64,000 nt of DNA from Sphagnum magellanicum (lineage: Eukaryota > Streptophyta > Sphagnopsida > Sphagnales > Sphagnaceae): contig CM038922.1 in NCBI GenBank assembly GCA_021904315.1, positions 18,017,347 through 18,081,346 on the forward strand. The letters run 5' to 3'. Below the pieces are notes generated by a model. It was not told the DNA's origin. It worked only from the letters and a program-made list of their open reading frames with translations, and made no database searches. Shown here piece by piece: positions 39,201 to 51,600 of the stretch (within the stretch, counting starts at the first letter, position 1; each line of letters begins with the position of its first letter). The position numbers were made by a program, and so were the translations under genes.

Positions 39201-40570
39201 CTAGTGCTAATCGTGTTCCTTCTTGGGCATCTTGTATATCAGGCCTTGAATCTTAGTTGACGAATCTGTTTTTTTAATTCTTGCAGCCCGTACACCCCGT
39301 GTTGATGGCAAGGAGTTCTTTCGCCAAGCCAGGTGTGTGACCTGGTTGTATTAAAGTTGACCTGATTGTATTCCTGTCAATGTTTCAGATTGCAGGCAGG
39401 CCTTTTAATCCAAATTCATATTTTGTCTCTGCAACTGAACCAGTTTCCCTGGGTTAGGTGTAAAGGAGTTTGTCTGGCACACAGAAAACTTATCCTTAGC
39501 AATTTTTTTCAGGCCCTAAATCAGGTGTGACACAGATAGTTTGGGGCTGGGACTGTAGGAGGATGTCAGGCTCTCTTTTAGCTAGTTGAAGTCTGGATTT
39601 CTTCATTTCTAGTCTGTCCAGTCTTGGGGTTTTGTCACTCTTGTCGTTCACTGTCTTGGCCTCCTTAACATGGTTAGTGAAGGTAACAAACAGCACTGTT
39701 TGGTCCAGCTTTTTCACTTCCTGTCAGAATCAGTCTAATGATTGAAACCTTCTGTTTACCTGCAATCAATGCAAAAGAGAAATCCAATTGGTCCTTCCTT
39801 CCGGATCCTGTTCCTTGCACTATTTCCTGGAGTGTTCAGTAGAAGTGCCTGCAGAGGCTACTATTGAGGCATTAATATTTGTGCTCCAGTCAGTAAGGCA
39901 AGCACCAGACCAAAGACCAAAACATGAGAGCCATGCTTCTCTGGGGTGAAAGTTAATGGTACTCAATTATTCTGGGCACAGGAATCGGTTGTCATATGAG
40001 CAATTCAGTGCATTCCTGGCCAATATCAAGGAGCTCAATGGGCACCGACAGACCCGTGAGGTATGATTCCTGTCATCCCTATTTTAAATTGCTGAGTCCA
40101 ATTGTATTCTTTTACATAGCTACCTGAACAAAGTTTTGGAGGCCTCCATAGCGAACATTGAGTGATTTGGGGTTATCTTTATGGTCAGCTTAATACAGCT
40201 TCATGTCATGCTCTTTATTGATAAAGGTGTGTAGTCTCTGTAGCAAAATTCATAATGCAGCCTACAATAAGAAGTCCTCAGGGTGATAGATGACAAGGTG
40301 ATTGTCATCACTCTGAAAGCCTCCCTTGAGCTTGGGAAATTATGATAAACAACATCCTTGGGTCCTGTCTTCAAACCCACACAATCTACTGCATTTTCCA
40401 GGTGTGTCAGCACAGTGGTTCTATCTGGTTATTCATATGATGGTTTTTTTTTTGCTGACTTGTGGTCACTGCAGGAGACATTGAGGAAGGCTGATGAGAT
40501 TTTTGGTCTAGACAACAAGGACTTGTATATCGCATTTGATGGACTTCTCAGTCGACATCTTCCTTCATAG
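36250..40570 (+). CDS. Coiled-coil protein, At4g15545-like
   Basis: The nine coding exons are 36250-36570, 37456-37524, 37785-37844, 37935-37995, 38152-38271, 38828-39061, 39287-39332, 39982-40060 and 40475-40570 (1086 nt, 361 residues; the Arabidopsis relative has about 337). All junctions are GT-AG and in frame. A Gly-rich start leads into FELPQELLSVLPSDPYEQLD, then a long coiled coil (about residues 45-145, ending LETFKRTLMQSLQEDDENP). Next come an acidic linker, a Ser/Thr/Pro-rich low-complexity part (about 211-288, with TPSLTPRLTPQQTPTGSPRQ) and a conserved C-terminus (RVDGKEFFRQARNRLSYEQF and EETLRKADEIFGLDNKDLY). The family is plant-wide and its function is not established; the architecture suggests a scaffold or cytoskeleton/trafficking adaptor, which is inference. 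An in-frame ATG lies 7 codons upstream at 36229. The 5' region (36010-36250) is GC-rich. Confidence 0.9.
38449..38540. repeat. 46-bp tandem duplication in intron 5
   Basis: Two adjacent copies of a unit starting TCACTTTTATCTGGATGGAG (38449 and 38495) differ at one base (GGGTCATC against GGGTTATC). It lies in intron 5 of the At4g15545-like gene, well away from the splice sites, and so is probably neutral. Confidence 0.85.
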
Positions 40571-42654
40571 GCTGAACCATGCCTGTAATTGGATGTGTTG
40601 GTTTTGACTTCATGAGAATCTTCAGGTACAGACAAACATATAAATTTTTTAAATGAAAATATCAGTGTCTATTCTACATAATATACTTTGCTGAAACAAT
40701 TTGAGGCTTGTGTTAATGAATCTACTGCCTTAGTATCTGGATATTGTGATTATGTGCTCTGCTTAATCTTCTGCCCAATTTGGTAGACTGAATTTTGAAA
40801 TCAGTTTGATGTATGCCTGTCCCTTTTCTTGAGCATCTCCGAAAAAGAATGGAGGGTCTTGCACCAGGAAAGAGCTTGTGGCATCTTGACCCCTCTGGCC
40901 AAACTTGGTTCACAACCGGATTTCAAAAGTGCTGTATTTCTCAGTTACTCTGGATTGAGGCATTGCTGTTTTCTGGTTTACATCAGAAACACTGTTACAT
41001 CATCACTGGCAGTGGACCAACCTTCTGGGTTCACCATAGTACTTTACTACTCAGCAATGAATTATTGTCCTCTCTTCCACTATTCAGGTCCCACTAAGCC
41101 TCACTCTTTGGTGATAGACTGGTTTCTTCCATTCAGTGAGTTCTGGTATTTTCCTGAGCTGTGCATACTCAGTACACAACAAATCAAAATGTCTACAATA
41201 TCCTGTGTATTTACACCTCTTTTGCTGTTTGCTAGACTTGTGGACTTCAGACTCTGACTGAACTTTGTTGGGTTGTCTTTCATAACCCATTTGTGTTTAC
41301 AAGATGTTGTGGCCATGCTCATGACATGCTCATACACAGTGGCTGGCTTATGATAATAAGATTAAGAGTTTGATTTCTCCACAGAAAAGTCCACAACCGG
41401 TGAGAGTAAAGTAACCATTGAATTTTGTTGTTTGTCACTTGTAATTAATTTGTATTTATGAAAGGTGTGTTTGCAAATATTTGCTCTTTTGGGCTAGTAA
41501 AAAGTTATCAAGCTATTTACGGAATCCTTTGAGCATAAGATATTGGCAAAAAAAGTTTGATACAGAACTTTTGTGTGTTGTGCAAGAAATTTGTTTCTAT
41601 GATACATCGTTTTTTTTCATTTTACAAATGCATGAGATTTGTCCATTTTTCACACAGAGTCAGCAAACATGGACATGTGCCCAACTGGAAGAGCAAGAAA
41701 AGCATATAGAAATTCAACAAATACCACAAATGAAAAATGAGAATGAAAATGAAATACTATAAACCATGGATATTAGCAAAATATTTAACCATTTTAAGAG
41801 TATATAAAATGTTCACTTTAGAATGTACATTCCAATTTGCAATGAGTAAACAAATTTGCATGTGTTATTACTTTCCCCCTCTTAGGCTTTCATAGTCAAA
41901 AATGTTTTCTCTTGAAAAACTGTATTGTGAGTTGGTAGGAATAATGAAACATGTATTAAATCTCCAATTTCTAATTTGCAATTTGTATTTTGGCACCAAA
42001 GTGATAGGGTGATACTTATGTGATGGGGACACTACTAAGTAACATTCATGATCAAATTGAAAAAAAGATAGGGTTCGAAATCTTCATGTGGCTTTCAAAA
42101 GTGTAAGATTTTGCAACCATAATTATAATGAACTAAAACTTTGACACAATTGAAGTCATTGAAACATGATTTGTTTTTTCCACCTTTGGCATCACCAATA
42201 GTCCCATGCAAGAACAAACATTAATATTCAAGGTGATGAAAGTGATTGGCATCCCTCACCATGATTGGTCTCCCAACTACTTTTGAGGTGAACTTTGTGG
42301 AAGTGTCACAATCCTCACAAATCCACAATTGTTTTCTCATTCAGAAAGGAATATGAGGAGCTATGTTGATGAACCCAAATGCAATAGCTAGTTTCTCATT
42401 GTGGTGACATAAATGAAATGTCTATTTTTCTTCTTCCACATCATGCCAAACAAATTTCGTACAAGGCACATACTACCCCACACCATGCATGAGCCTTGAC
42501 AATCTCTATAGTTCTACATGAATTTTAATCATCTAAGGGTGGTTTTGATCTTCTACTATAAACATATGCACCTCATTATTCAATTCAATCTAGGTGCAAC
42601 TTGGCTATTTCTTCCCACCTTTTCCCTTTTTATATTGTTTAATAATCTCACGTA
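40571..42654. other. 3' flank of the coiled-coil gene, then AT-rich DNA
   Basis: The first 0.8 kb after the stop codon keeps the base composition of the gene's introns and probably holds the 3' UTR. A 142-codon open frame at 40829-41257 has no domain and lies where the UTR is expected. From about 41400 the sequence becomes AT-rich intergenic DNA with nothing I can call. Confidence 0.5.
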
Positions 42655-44290
42655 CTATAGATGAATGTTGCCAACAATAGCAAGGATGTTTAACAACAAC
42701 ACATAACCAACAACATTGTCAAGTTCCATTTCAAATATTTGTGTGACAATGTGTTCTACCATCTCCACATTATCGTGAATTTTGCGAGCATTGAACAAAA
42801 TCATCCACACAAACACATCTAATTCACAAGGCATTGCCAAGACCATATTGTCTACCTCTTGTAGATGGTTGGCACAACCAAGAAGGTTGACCATATACGA
42901 GTAATGTTCCAATTTTGCAAAAATCATATCGTCTTTAACCATTGAAACATAACATAATCCATCAAACCTATATGGCTACAAGTTGACAAAAGACAAACAA
43001 AAGTGATATCATCTAGTTGTACACCTTCTTCACACATCTATTCAAAATCTTTAAAAACTTCCTTACCATGCCCATTCATGGCACATCCTCCAAGTATGGC
43101 ATTCCAAGTGACCACATTTCAAGATGGCATCTTGTTGAACATTCTCCAAGTATCCTCCATGTTCCCACATTTTGCATACATGTCAACCAAGCTATTTGCC
43201 ACAAAAACATCTAAACCCCATCCATAGTCAATGATATGTTGATGAACACATATACCTTCTTCAAGCACAACTAGGTTAGTACATGCATTCAACACCTCCA
43301 CAAAAATAACGTAATCTAGTTGCAAATCTTCCTATTGCATTTGTCAAAATAAATATAGTGCCTTTTGCCCTTGCCCACATTGCACATGTCCCAATATCAT
43401 AGTGGTCCATGTCACCACATTTTGAGATGGGATCTTGTTGAACATTCTCCAAGCATCTTCAATGCTCCCACACTTTGCATACATGTCAACCAAGCTACTC
43501 CCCATAAAGAAATCACATCCAAAACCACTTTGAAGATCTATTGATGGACACACATGCCCTCTTCAATCACAACTATGCTAGCACATGTTTTCAGCACACC
43601 AACAAAGGTAACAAAATTTGGTTGCACACCCTCCCTATTGCACTTTTCAAAATAGTTCTAACATCTTTTTACCTTTGGCCACATTTCACATGTCCCAATA
43701 CCATGACCACATTTTGATATGGCATCTTGTTGAACACATTCCTAGCATCTTCAATGCTCCCACATTTTGCATACATGTCCACCATGTTAGTCCCCACAAA
43801 GATATTTGAATCCCATCCACTTTGAATGATTTGTTCATGAGCAAATCTGCCCTTTTCAAGTTTAAGTGTAACCATGTTAGCACATGCATTCAACACCCCA
43901 ATAAAAGTAACAACATTTGGTTACACATCCTTGTATTGCATTCGTTGAAATAATTCCAATGCCTTCTATCCTTCCCCACATTTCACATGTCCCCATATTA
44001 TCATGGCAATCCAAGTCACCACATTTTGAAATGGCATCTTATTGAGCACTATCCAAGTCTCTTCAATGTTCCCACATTTTGCATACATGTCAACCAAGCT
44101 ATTGGACACAAAGACACTAGACTCGTAACCACTTTGAATGAACTATTTGTGAACAAGTCTACCCTTTTCAAGTTTTCCTAAATCAACACATGTATTAATC
44201 ACTTGAATTGTTTTTGTTAGGACTCATTCCTATTCTTTGCATTTGTTCATAAAGTTTCACTACCTTTTCTAATTACCCACCCTTCACATA
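42655..44290 (-). pseudogene. Degenerate pentatricopeptide repeat (PPR) gene
   Basis: The minus strand encodes repeated PPR units in several frames, broken by stops and frameshifts. The phrases NSLVDMYAKCGNMEDTWRMF (about 43200), SSLVDMYAKCGSIEDAWRMF (about 43460) and NMVDMYAKCGSIEDARNVF (about 43760) are the classical P/L/S-type motif, and VVTWTTMILGHVQCGQGQKA and MLNACANMVTLKL belong to the neighbouring units. A further unit is visible near 44080. Intact PPR proteins of this class bind organelle RNA and often direct C-to-U editing or splicing. I see at least four diverged units, no start and no intact frame longer than about 95 codons, so this is a decayed copy. Confidence 0.85.
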
Positions 44291-46920
44291 TTTTGTAAGC
44301 TTTTGATTCCATGCAAAAATGTTCAATCACGTTGTGTTTGATGCCATTGGAACTATCTTTGCTACCACCCATGGTGGGTCTCATTAGTTTTCAAGCCATA
44401 GTGCCTCCTATGTCTTCTTATGTTTGAAATCCAAATACCTTTCATTTGTCTACAACCAAAAATTCAAATCAAATTAATGAAAGATGTATTCTCCACATCC
44501 AACTAAAAATGTCATCTCAAAAACAAGAAAGTCACACTAACCTTTTCCATTGGCATATTGCATTTACTTACTTTTTGTAGCTTACAATTACTATCCCACC
44601 AATGCAAAGGACCCAAAAAGCATTTCTACCAAGTTTATACCAAGGTAGGATGGCAACCAAAAGAAGCAACAAGATTCACACCAATAAGAACAACAACTTC
44701 ATTAACATGTGAACTTGGATAGGTTTTATGTTTAGTTGCCTTCCTTCATTTTTGATCCCATGAACATTGGAAAAGATCAAAAAACAACTCTTGCCACAAT
44801 TTCTCTCTTTGACCTATAGGGACCACAAAAATAAACTTCTTTTCAATTAATGTAGCTTGATCACATAAAAGCCATGATGAGGTTTGGATATTGCATAAAA
44901 TGTGTCTAATTTATAGGTGGGTGGATAAATAAATAAGTAGGTAAGTAGGTAATACATTTAGGCAAGTGGGTAGGTAGGTGCGTGGGTGGGTGGGTGGGTG
45001 GGTGGGTAGATAAATATTACATTTAGGTGGGTGGGTGGGTTGGTAGAGTTTAATTTCTTGTGTTCAATTTGATTAGATATTCCATTTGATTAAAACCCAC
45101 TGGCCATTTTGACAAGGGTTGTCCAATTTGACTAGATATATTGGTCAAATAGATCATTTAGTCAAGTTTATTGGTTAAAAAATACATGTCTTGGGCTTTT
45201 AATCAAAATGGACATGTCCATTAGTTAAAAAGGACAAGTTAGTCAATTTGAACCATTTGAAAAACCAAGAATTATAGTATATATTTTACAAAGGTTATAG
45301 AAAATGAACTCATTTTATTCCACCACCTACATGTGAAGCATGAGGATTGTGTATTGCCCTTTACTTGGTAGTAGTCCCATGAAACAAGCTTTTCAAACAT
45401 TCCTTTTGTGGCATGGATTTCACTAGGATTCTTGGGTCTCAAATTGAATTGAATGAATTTTCAACATAATTAGAGTGTTGATAAGCCTACAATGTTGCAA
45501 GGTAGGAATCGATAATCTTGACAAGCTTGTGATGATTATGAAAAACTAGTAAAGTGTATTCACACTTATAGTACCAAAAAGGAACGACCTGTATTTAAAG
45601 GATTACAAAGGACAACTTTACTTTTTTTTAATCTTACATTATTATAGTTGTAATGGATTGTTGTATGCCAATAGATAAACTTATGTCTTATTAAATTAAA
45701 AAATATATTTAAAACTAATTTGGATATTATGTAAATGTCATTTTGAATCCTGTAAACTAACTAGATATCAAACGTCTAAATTGCATTTTTTTTAAAGAAA
45801 TCAAACAGAATGCATAAATTCATACAATTGACGTCAAATTTTTTGTATAACAAAAACATGCCCTCTTCTATGAAAGTACTTGTTCATTAGATGAATTTGA
45901 TGAAAAATAAAATCATACAAGAATTTTGAAGTTTTGAAAATTTAAAAGAAAGGGCTATAAGGTGAAGAATTCATTTTTTTAACCATTTGACAAAAAAAAA
46001 ATGTTCAATGGGTTCAAAATTTTAGCTTTAAGTGTAGGTCACATGTGTAGGAAATAATTTTGCCAAAAACATGTTTGGTTGTCCATTGAAACTCATTTTG
46101 GGATTTTTAGGGATTTTATATGCTTCTAGTTATAAACCAAAATATTATGTATGAATGTGAAAACTCACCAAGTTTATCACATGCATTATCTTAAATTGGA
46201 CTATTCAATTTTTTTCATTAAATTTTTTTTTGAGTAAATGTTATTTGCAAAAATAGCCCCTCAAAAATCATGGAGTCCTTTTTCCTTTTTCTAGAACTCC
46301 AACCATGAATAAGCCCAAAAAAGGTAGTCTAGAAAAAGAATTATAATGCATTTAATGAATTTTTTATAGAATAGGCAAATATCATTAACAAGAATGATAT
46401 TATTTTGGATGTAGTTAATTATTTTAATGTTGATGAATAGAATGATGGAGGTGAATCTTGATGACTAGTTTGCCTTTTTTAAAAGGGGGAACAACTTTGC
46501 CATGAATAGTAATTAAAATATGTCCTTTAGTGGTTAAATGTAATGGTCAATTGAGTTGTTTGTTGTAATGAAATTTTGATTTATCTTCCTTTCTAGCTCT
46601 CAATGATTTACTCCGATTTGTTTGATTGAATTGTTTTTTGTATCTTGGTTTGGAGTTTTGGAATCTAGTAGCTCATGACTTTTGATATCGGAAAATTAAC
46701 ATCTATGATTGGATGCATGCAAAAACCACTTTATAATTGGCTTCTCACATTTTAAAATTGTTGTTGAGTGTAGGTGATGAAACAAATGTATGAAAATTTG
46801 TGAAAGTAGTGGAGAATAACTATTAACCAAATACATGTTGTATTTATTTTTATTTTTTTTGGTGATGAACTTTTTTGATTTTTTTTACAGATTTTGGTTT
46901 TGTACATATATTAGGTGGCA
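44291..46920. other. Gene-free AT-rich intergenic DNA
   Basis: No supported gene. It contains the tetranucleotide microsatellite described separately, short repeated phrases of the type TTTGGTCAA/TTGACTAG at 45050-45250, and otherwise low-complexity AT-rich sequence. Confidence 0.55.
44927..45047. repeat. GGTA/GGTG microsatellite
   Basis: Units of AAATAAGTAGGTAAGTAGGT pass into GTGGGTAGGTAGGTGCGTGG and a pure GGTG run at about 44983-45007, then degenerate GGTGGGTGGGTTGGTAG to 45047. It is G-rich on the plus strand, with several GGG runs. Confidence 0.85.
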
Positions 46921-46939
46921 AAGTATAAGTTCATAACCC

Positions 46940-48670
46940 TATGTTCACCATATTTCAGAACTTGGTTGCATCTATTAAACATCAACCATGTAACAAAAGG
47001 TACGTATTTAATAATCTAGCTTTCAAGGCCAATAGTTGTTATGATTACATTCAAGATAATTGTTTCTTAGGACGACAATCTCGACAAAAAATGTTTTTGT
47101 GTAAGATGTTTTTGCATGGAAATAATAATGGATGTGATTTGGTGAAATGAATGCATCCTGATGGTGACCTTTGAACAACTTGGATCATGTTTGATCATGT
47201 GAAGTGTCTTGAGGAATGGATTACCTTTGATTACAATGTGTGTGACTTAATTTATTATAAAGTGATGACAATTATCGTTTGTGGCATGCAATATGAAGAC
47301 ACAAACATTCAATGTGTTTTACAATGAAAATTAAATAACATGATGGCCAAGAATGGTGTTCATAATACAAATTTTAAAGGTTTCATGGTTGATAATGCCC
47401 AAGCCAATTGGAACATAGTATGAATTATTTATGGTAGTGGGGATGTAAGTGAATTGATGATTGATAAGGAACAAACCTATTATTTTCACTAGACTCAATT
47501 AATGGATAGACACAAAGTAACAAATCAAGCTAGAGATGCAAAAGCAACACAAGGCGTTGTGCTATGAATACAAAAATGATACATCATTGGAAGAAGCAAA
47601 TGTTTGGTATGCAACCATCCAATGTTAGTGGTATTTGTTTGGGGCTATTGATGAAGCTAGACTTCAAGAGTTGGAAAATTGGCTTAGTTTTTGGCACTTC
47701 CATGTTAAACAATGGGGAAGATTTATAAAGCATGTATGTTTTCCATCCCTTTCACACATTTTTCATCCCATCCCATCTAGGTGACATGTTGTGGATGCAG
47801 TAAATCTAATTTGAAACATAATTGAACAAACATAAGTTTCATTTTCTAGAAATTCACTTTGGAAGAGCTTGCGGCCATGTCCATGTGGAACATGTCAAAA
47901 ACAATTCACAACATATGGCTTCAACAATCAAGGAAAAGGGGAGTTTGCTTGTACATGGCAACATCTAATGATTATGTTTAAGCTTTCAAGCAAACCACAT
48001 TATATTATCATTTCAAAAAGAGTGGTTGATTTAAACAAGGGTTTGATAGGAATGAACTTCTTTTGCATAGAGCAATGCAATTTAGTGAATTGAAGCAACT
48101 TGTAAAGGTAGTTTTGAAATATGGCTTGGGTTTATCTTTCACAACTAAAATTACACACATGGAAGGTGAAGAAATGTTTGGCTCCTCCAAGTGGAAGGCA
48201 CACTTACTTCTTGGATCAGAAGGGGATTCACATAAACACAATCATGTAAATTATTCTCATTTGCATGTTAACACCCAAATTGGAAAATCTCGTGTGCAAA
48301 TTAAGTGGCTTCTCAATAATGATGATCCTTATGGATATATATGGATAACATTGATGGAGGTGTTGAGGTCCTAGAAGCTCAATGCAAAAATGGAGTACAT
48401 ATCACATACAATGATGACCCCTTACATTACACATTCAGTGTTCAACATTGCAAAAAAACGACCAACCATTCTTATGTTACAAGGATTATTATTAAGTTGA
48501 CTACCATTGGTGTTCTTGCACCTATTTATTTAAGCTTGTGGTCTCAATTCCTAGGTGCACCCTTTAAGGTTTACAAGTTTTGGTTTTATGCAAATGACAC
48601 GAATCACTACATGGGGGGTTCAAAGTGTAAGCAAGTGGTCCACAAACTAGTTGTTTTATATATTTAGCAT
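46940..48670 (+). mobile_element. Decayed transposase-like ORF (possibly MULE-type)
   Basis: Three plus-strand frames together encode what was once one long protein, now broken by many stops and frameshifts. Readable parts in order are CYDYIQDNCFLGRQSRQK (about 47035), FKGFMVDNAQANWNIV (about 47370), IIYGSGDVSELMIDKEQTYY (about 47425), TIHNIWLQQSRKRG (about 47895), ELLLHRAMQFSELKQLVKV (about 48055) and a C-terminal part with GGVEVLEAQCKNGVHITYND (about 48353) and LSLWSQFLGAPFKVYKFWFY (about 48530). The Asp in the middle segment, followed at some distance by a Cys/His-like site, resembles the core of plant MULE-type transposases, though I could not confirm the catalytic triad. I recall related multi-copy proteins from early-diverging land plants. 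No terminal repeats or target-site duplication were found. Confidence 0.55.
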
Positions 48671-51600
48671 GTGTAAGAAAAAACCAATTCTACACAAGAT
48701 GAAATGAAGTCTCTAGAATAAACATATTTTGTTTTCAATAAATAATAGTCTATCCATCCTTGAAATCTATTTGGTGGGAAGAACTTTGTTTTGATAAATT
48801 GACCCATGGATACAATGTCTTGGTTGACAACATGGAGGGTGGGTGCAAGAATGAATGGACTAATTTTTGGACTTTTTGAAAAAAATTGTAGAATGCTTGT
48901 CATTCTAATGACCATATATATTTGATAGGTAATTTAATTTTCTATAGGGACTTAGTTTAAGGATACTGACTTGAATATGTATTTATGGGTGAAAACACAA
49001 TTAAATGGATTGTTTGGACTGTCACAATTGTAATTTTGCTAGATTATAAATGAAATTTAAATGTAAAATCATATCAAACATTAAAATTTTCAATTTTTTC
49101 ATTATCCATGTTGCAATAGAGTTTAGTGAAAATCTTATTAAAAATTATGGATGAGTTTTAAGAAAAGAATGGACTCATTGTCGACTTTTGAAATGATGAC
49201 ACTATGTTTAACACACATAAAAAATGAAAAGTGTGGACACAAAAAAAAGTCATAGTAATATAAAAATTAAAATTAAAAAATAGGCCACCATAAAATGAAT
49301 AAGTGAATTGTAAGATGCATTGAAAATTTTCCAATTTAATTTGTCTCATATTTAAAAATTAACTTGCTAGAAATTTTCATCATTTTTTATAATGATATTC
49401 CATTTCACATTGAAATATTTAAACTATTCTCTAAATTTTTTTATCAATCACATGTTTAGGGATATTTATAGGGTGGTCTATTAATATTTGTGACCAGAAC
49501 CATAGGGGATAATTATAGGATTTATAATTTGATAATTATTTTAAATGCATGAATTATAGTTAGTGTAAGATGTGGACTTTTCAAAATGTCAAACATGAAC
49601 CACCTAACCATGCTTTTATCCTTATTCCATTTATTTAATTTTCATAATCAAGAAAAACACTAGAAATATGGACTTTCAAAGTTGAACATTATGGACTATA
49701 ATCTTGACAACCATTTTTTATATGGATTTTGAAATGGGCCAATCATTTATGATGTGTTGGTTAGGGACTTGATTTTTGTTAAATAACATATTGAAAAAAC
49801 TAAGTTTGAAAAGTTTCACATGATGGCATTTGTAAGTTATGACCTATGGACTTTTAAACAAGCTAAAAAATAGGTTTTTTTTTTTCAATAGTCCATAAAA
49901 TATTAGAAAAAAAGGTTTTTGGATTATTCTTGTGCATATGTGTTAAGAAAAGGGACCTCTAAATGGGCTTTAGATTAAATGGAAAAAATTTCCCAAAGAA
50001 CCAATGGAAAACCTTTGTAATTCATTCTAACCCACAAAAAATACCTTTGTTGTAGACTAAGAAAATGATAATTTCTTGTAGGCCATTGGTCCACTCATTC
50101 TTGCACCCACCCTAGAATGGTAGGGCTATTCGACAAAAAATGCCATATAAGATGTAAAAAAAAACTATAATTAGTGAGAGGCTAATCAACTCCTTGAAGC
50201 AATTTTCAACCCACCATTAGAGGTTTGCGCTTTTACATATGGACGAATCTATAAGATTTTATTCAAGAAATTTCAAAAAAAAAGCATCATGAATTTACAA
50301 TTGGGAACTTCCCAGCTTGCATTTTAGATTTTGTGACAATGATTTCAAGTTCCTTGGGTTTGCGAGGCAAGTGTGTGCCCTACAAACACATGTAATATGT
50401 ATTGTAACATGTCATGTTTTGTGAAGAGTTTGAAATTTTCGTTCATTTCCCAACTTGGAATCATGATGAAGTTCATCACTTGTTGGCTCATTCTATAACT
50501 TTTGTGTAAGTAACAATAATAATTAGGAATGACATTATAACTTGTATGAAAAGGAGTATGGAATGTAATACTGAAAATGATGATATGGGTTTGAAGTTAT
50601 AAATTGTAATCAATATTATTGATTTGACTTTTGTAAAGGCTTCAAATGATCATGATGTTCATTCATAGTTTTAGTTAGCATGAATCATGTTTCATGTTTG
50701 AAAAAAATCAATAATCAAATTTAATATGTTAGTTAAATGTTAACTAATAAAACAAAACATTATGTTGGGAAGTCCAATCATATCTTCTTACCCTTAAATG
50801 AAATCAAAAGATTATTTTGTCCACATGGACGGAAAATTCTAGCCATGTGGATGGAATATTTTTATCGATGTGACAAGAATATTATATATATGTGGCAAGA
50901 ATATTTTAAAATATTTTCTTTTGCTCACAAAAGTGAAATTCACATGTTCACTATTCATGTTCACAAGTTCATGGTTCACACTCACACAGTAACAATGTTG
51001 CATCCTTCTACATCAAATGGATATTAAATATTTTCTTTTGCATCCAAGAAATCAAGGCAAAGCATAAAAGAAAAGATGTGACACAACCTCAGCAAAAATC
51101 CAAATTTGTTCTTAACACAAACACAACCTTATTCTCTCATTTCACACACATTAATCTTCTTGGAATCCCACATATGGAATGACGGATTGAAAAAGAATGA
51201 TAAGGAATAAAGAATGATAATGAAATAATGAAACAATGAGCCCAAGGTAATAAGGAACCAAAACCCATTACACATGGGTTTCCCTTATCTTCTTAGATTT
51301 TCTAACCTTATCCTAATCTCTTCCACATATCCTAGTTAATGGTAAACTACCTTTATCTTTTAGAAACTAATTATTTTAGTGGATTCATCCTATAATAAAT
51401 AAGGGATGGTAAGTATGAACCTACCATTAGTAATTAAATAATTATTAGGAGGCCTTCTATGTTAATTAGACTAGGAGATTTACCCACTAACAAATTATTT
51501 ATTATTTAAATTCTACTCAAAATTAACTTCTAATTATTTTGCCTTGAAGGTAATTCACTAATGGTATTATCATCTTGTAACATTTCCATTCCAAAATTAT

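Noticed and set aside
40829..41257. 142-codon frame just after the At4g15545-like gene
   Set aside because: It lies in the expected 3' UTR, has no domain and is not matched by splice signals.
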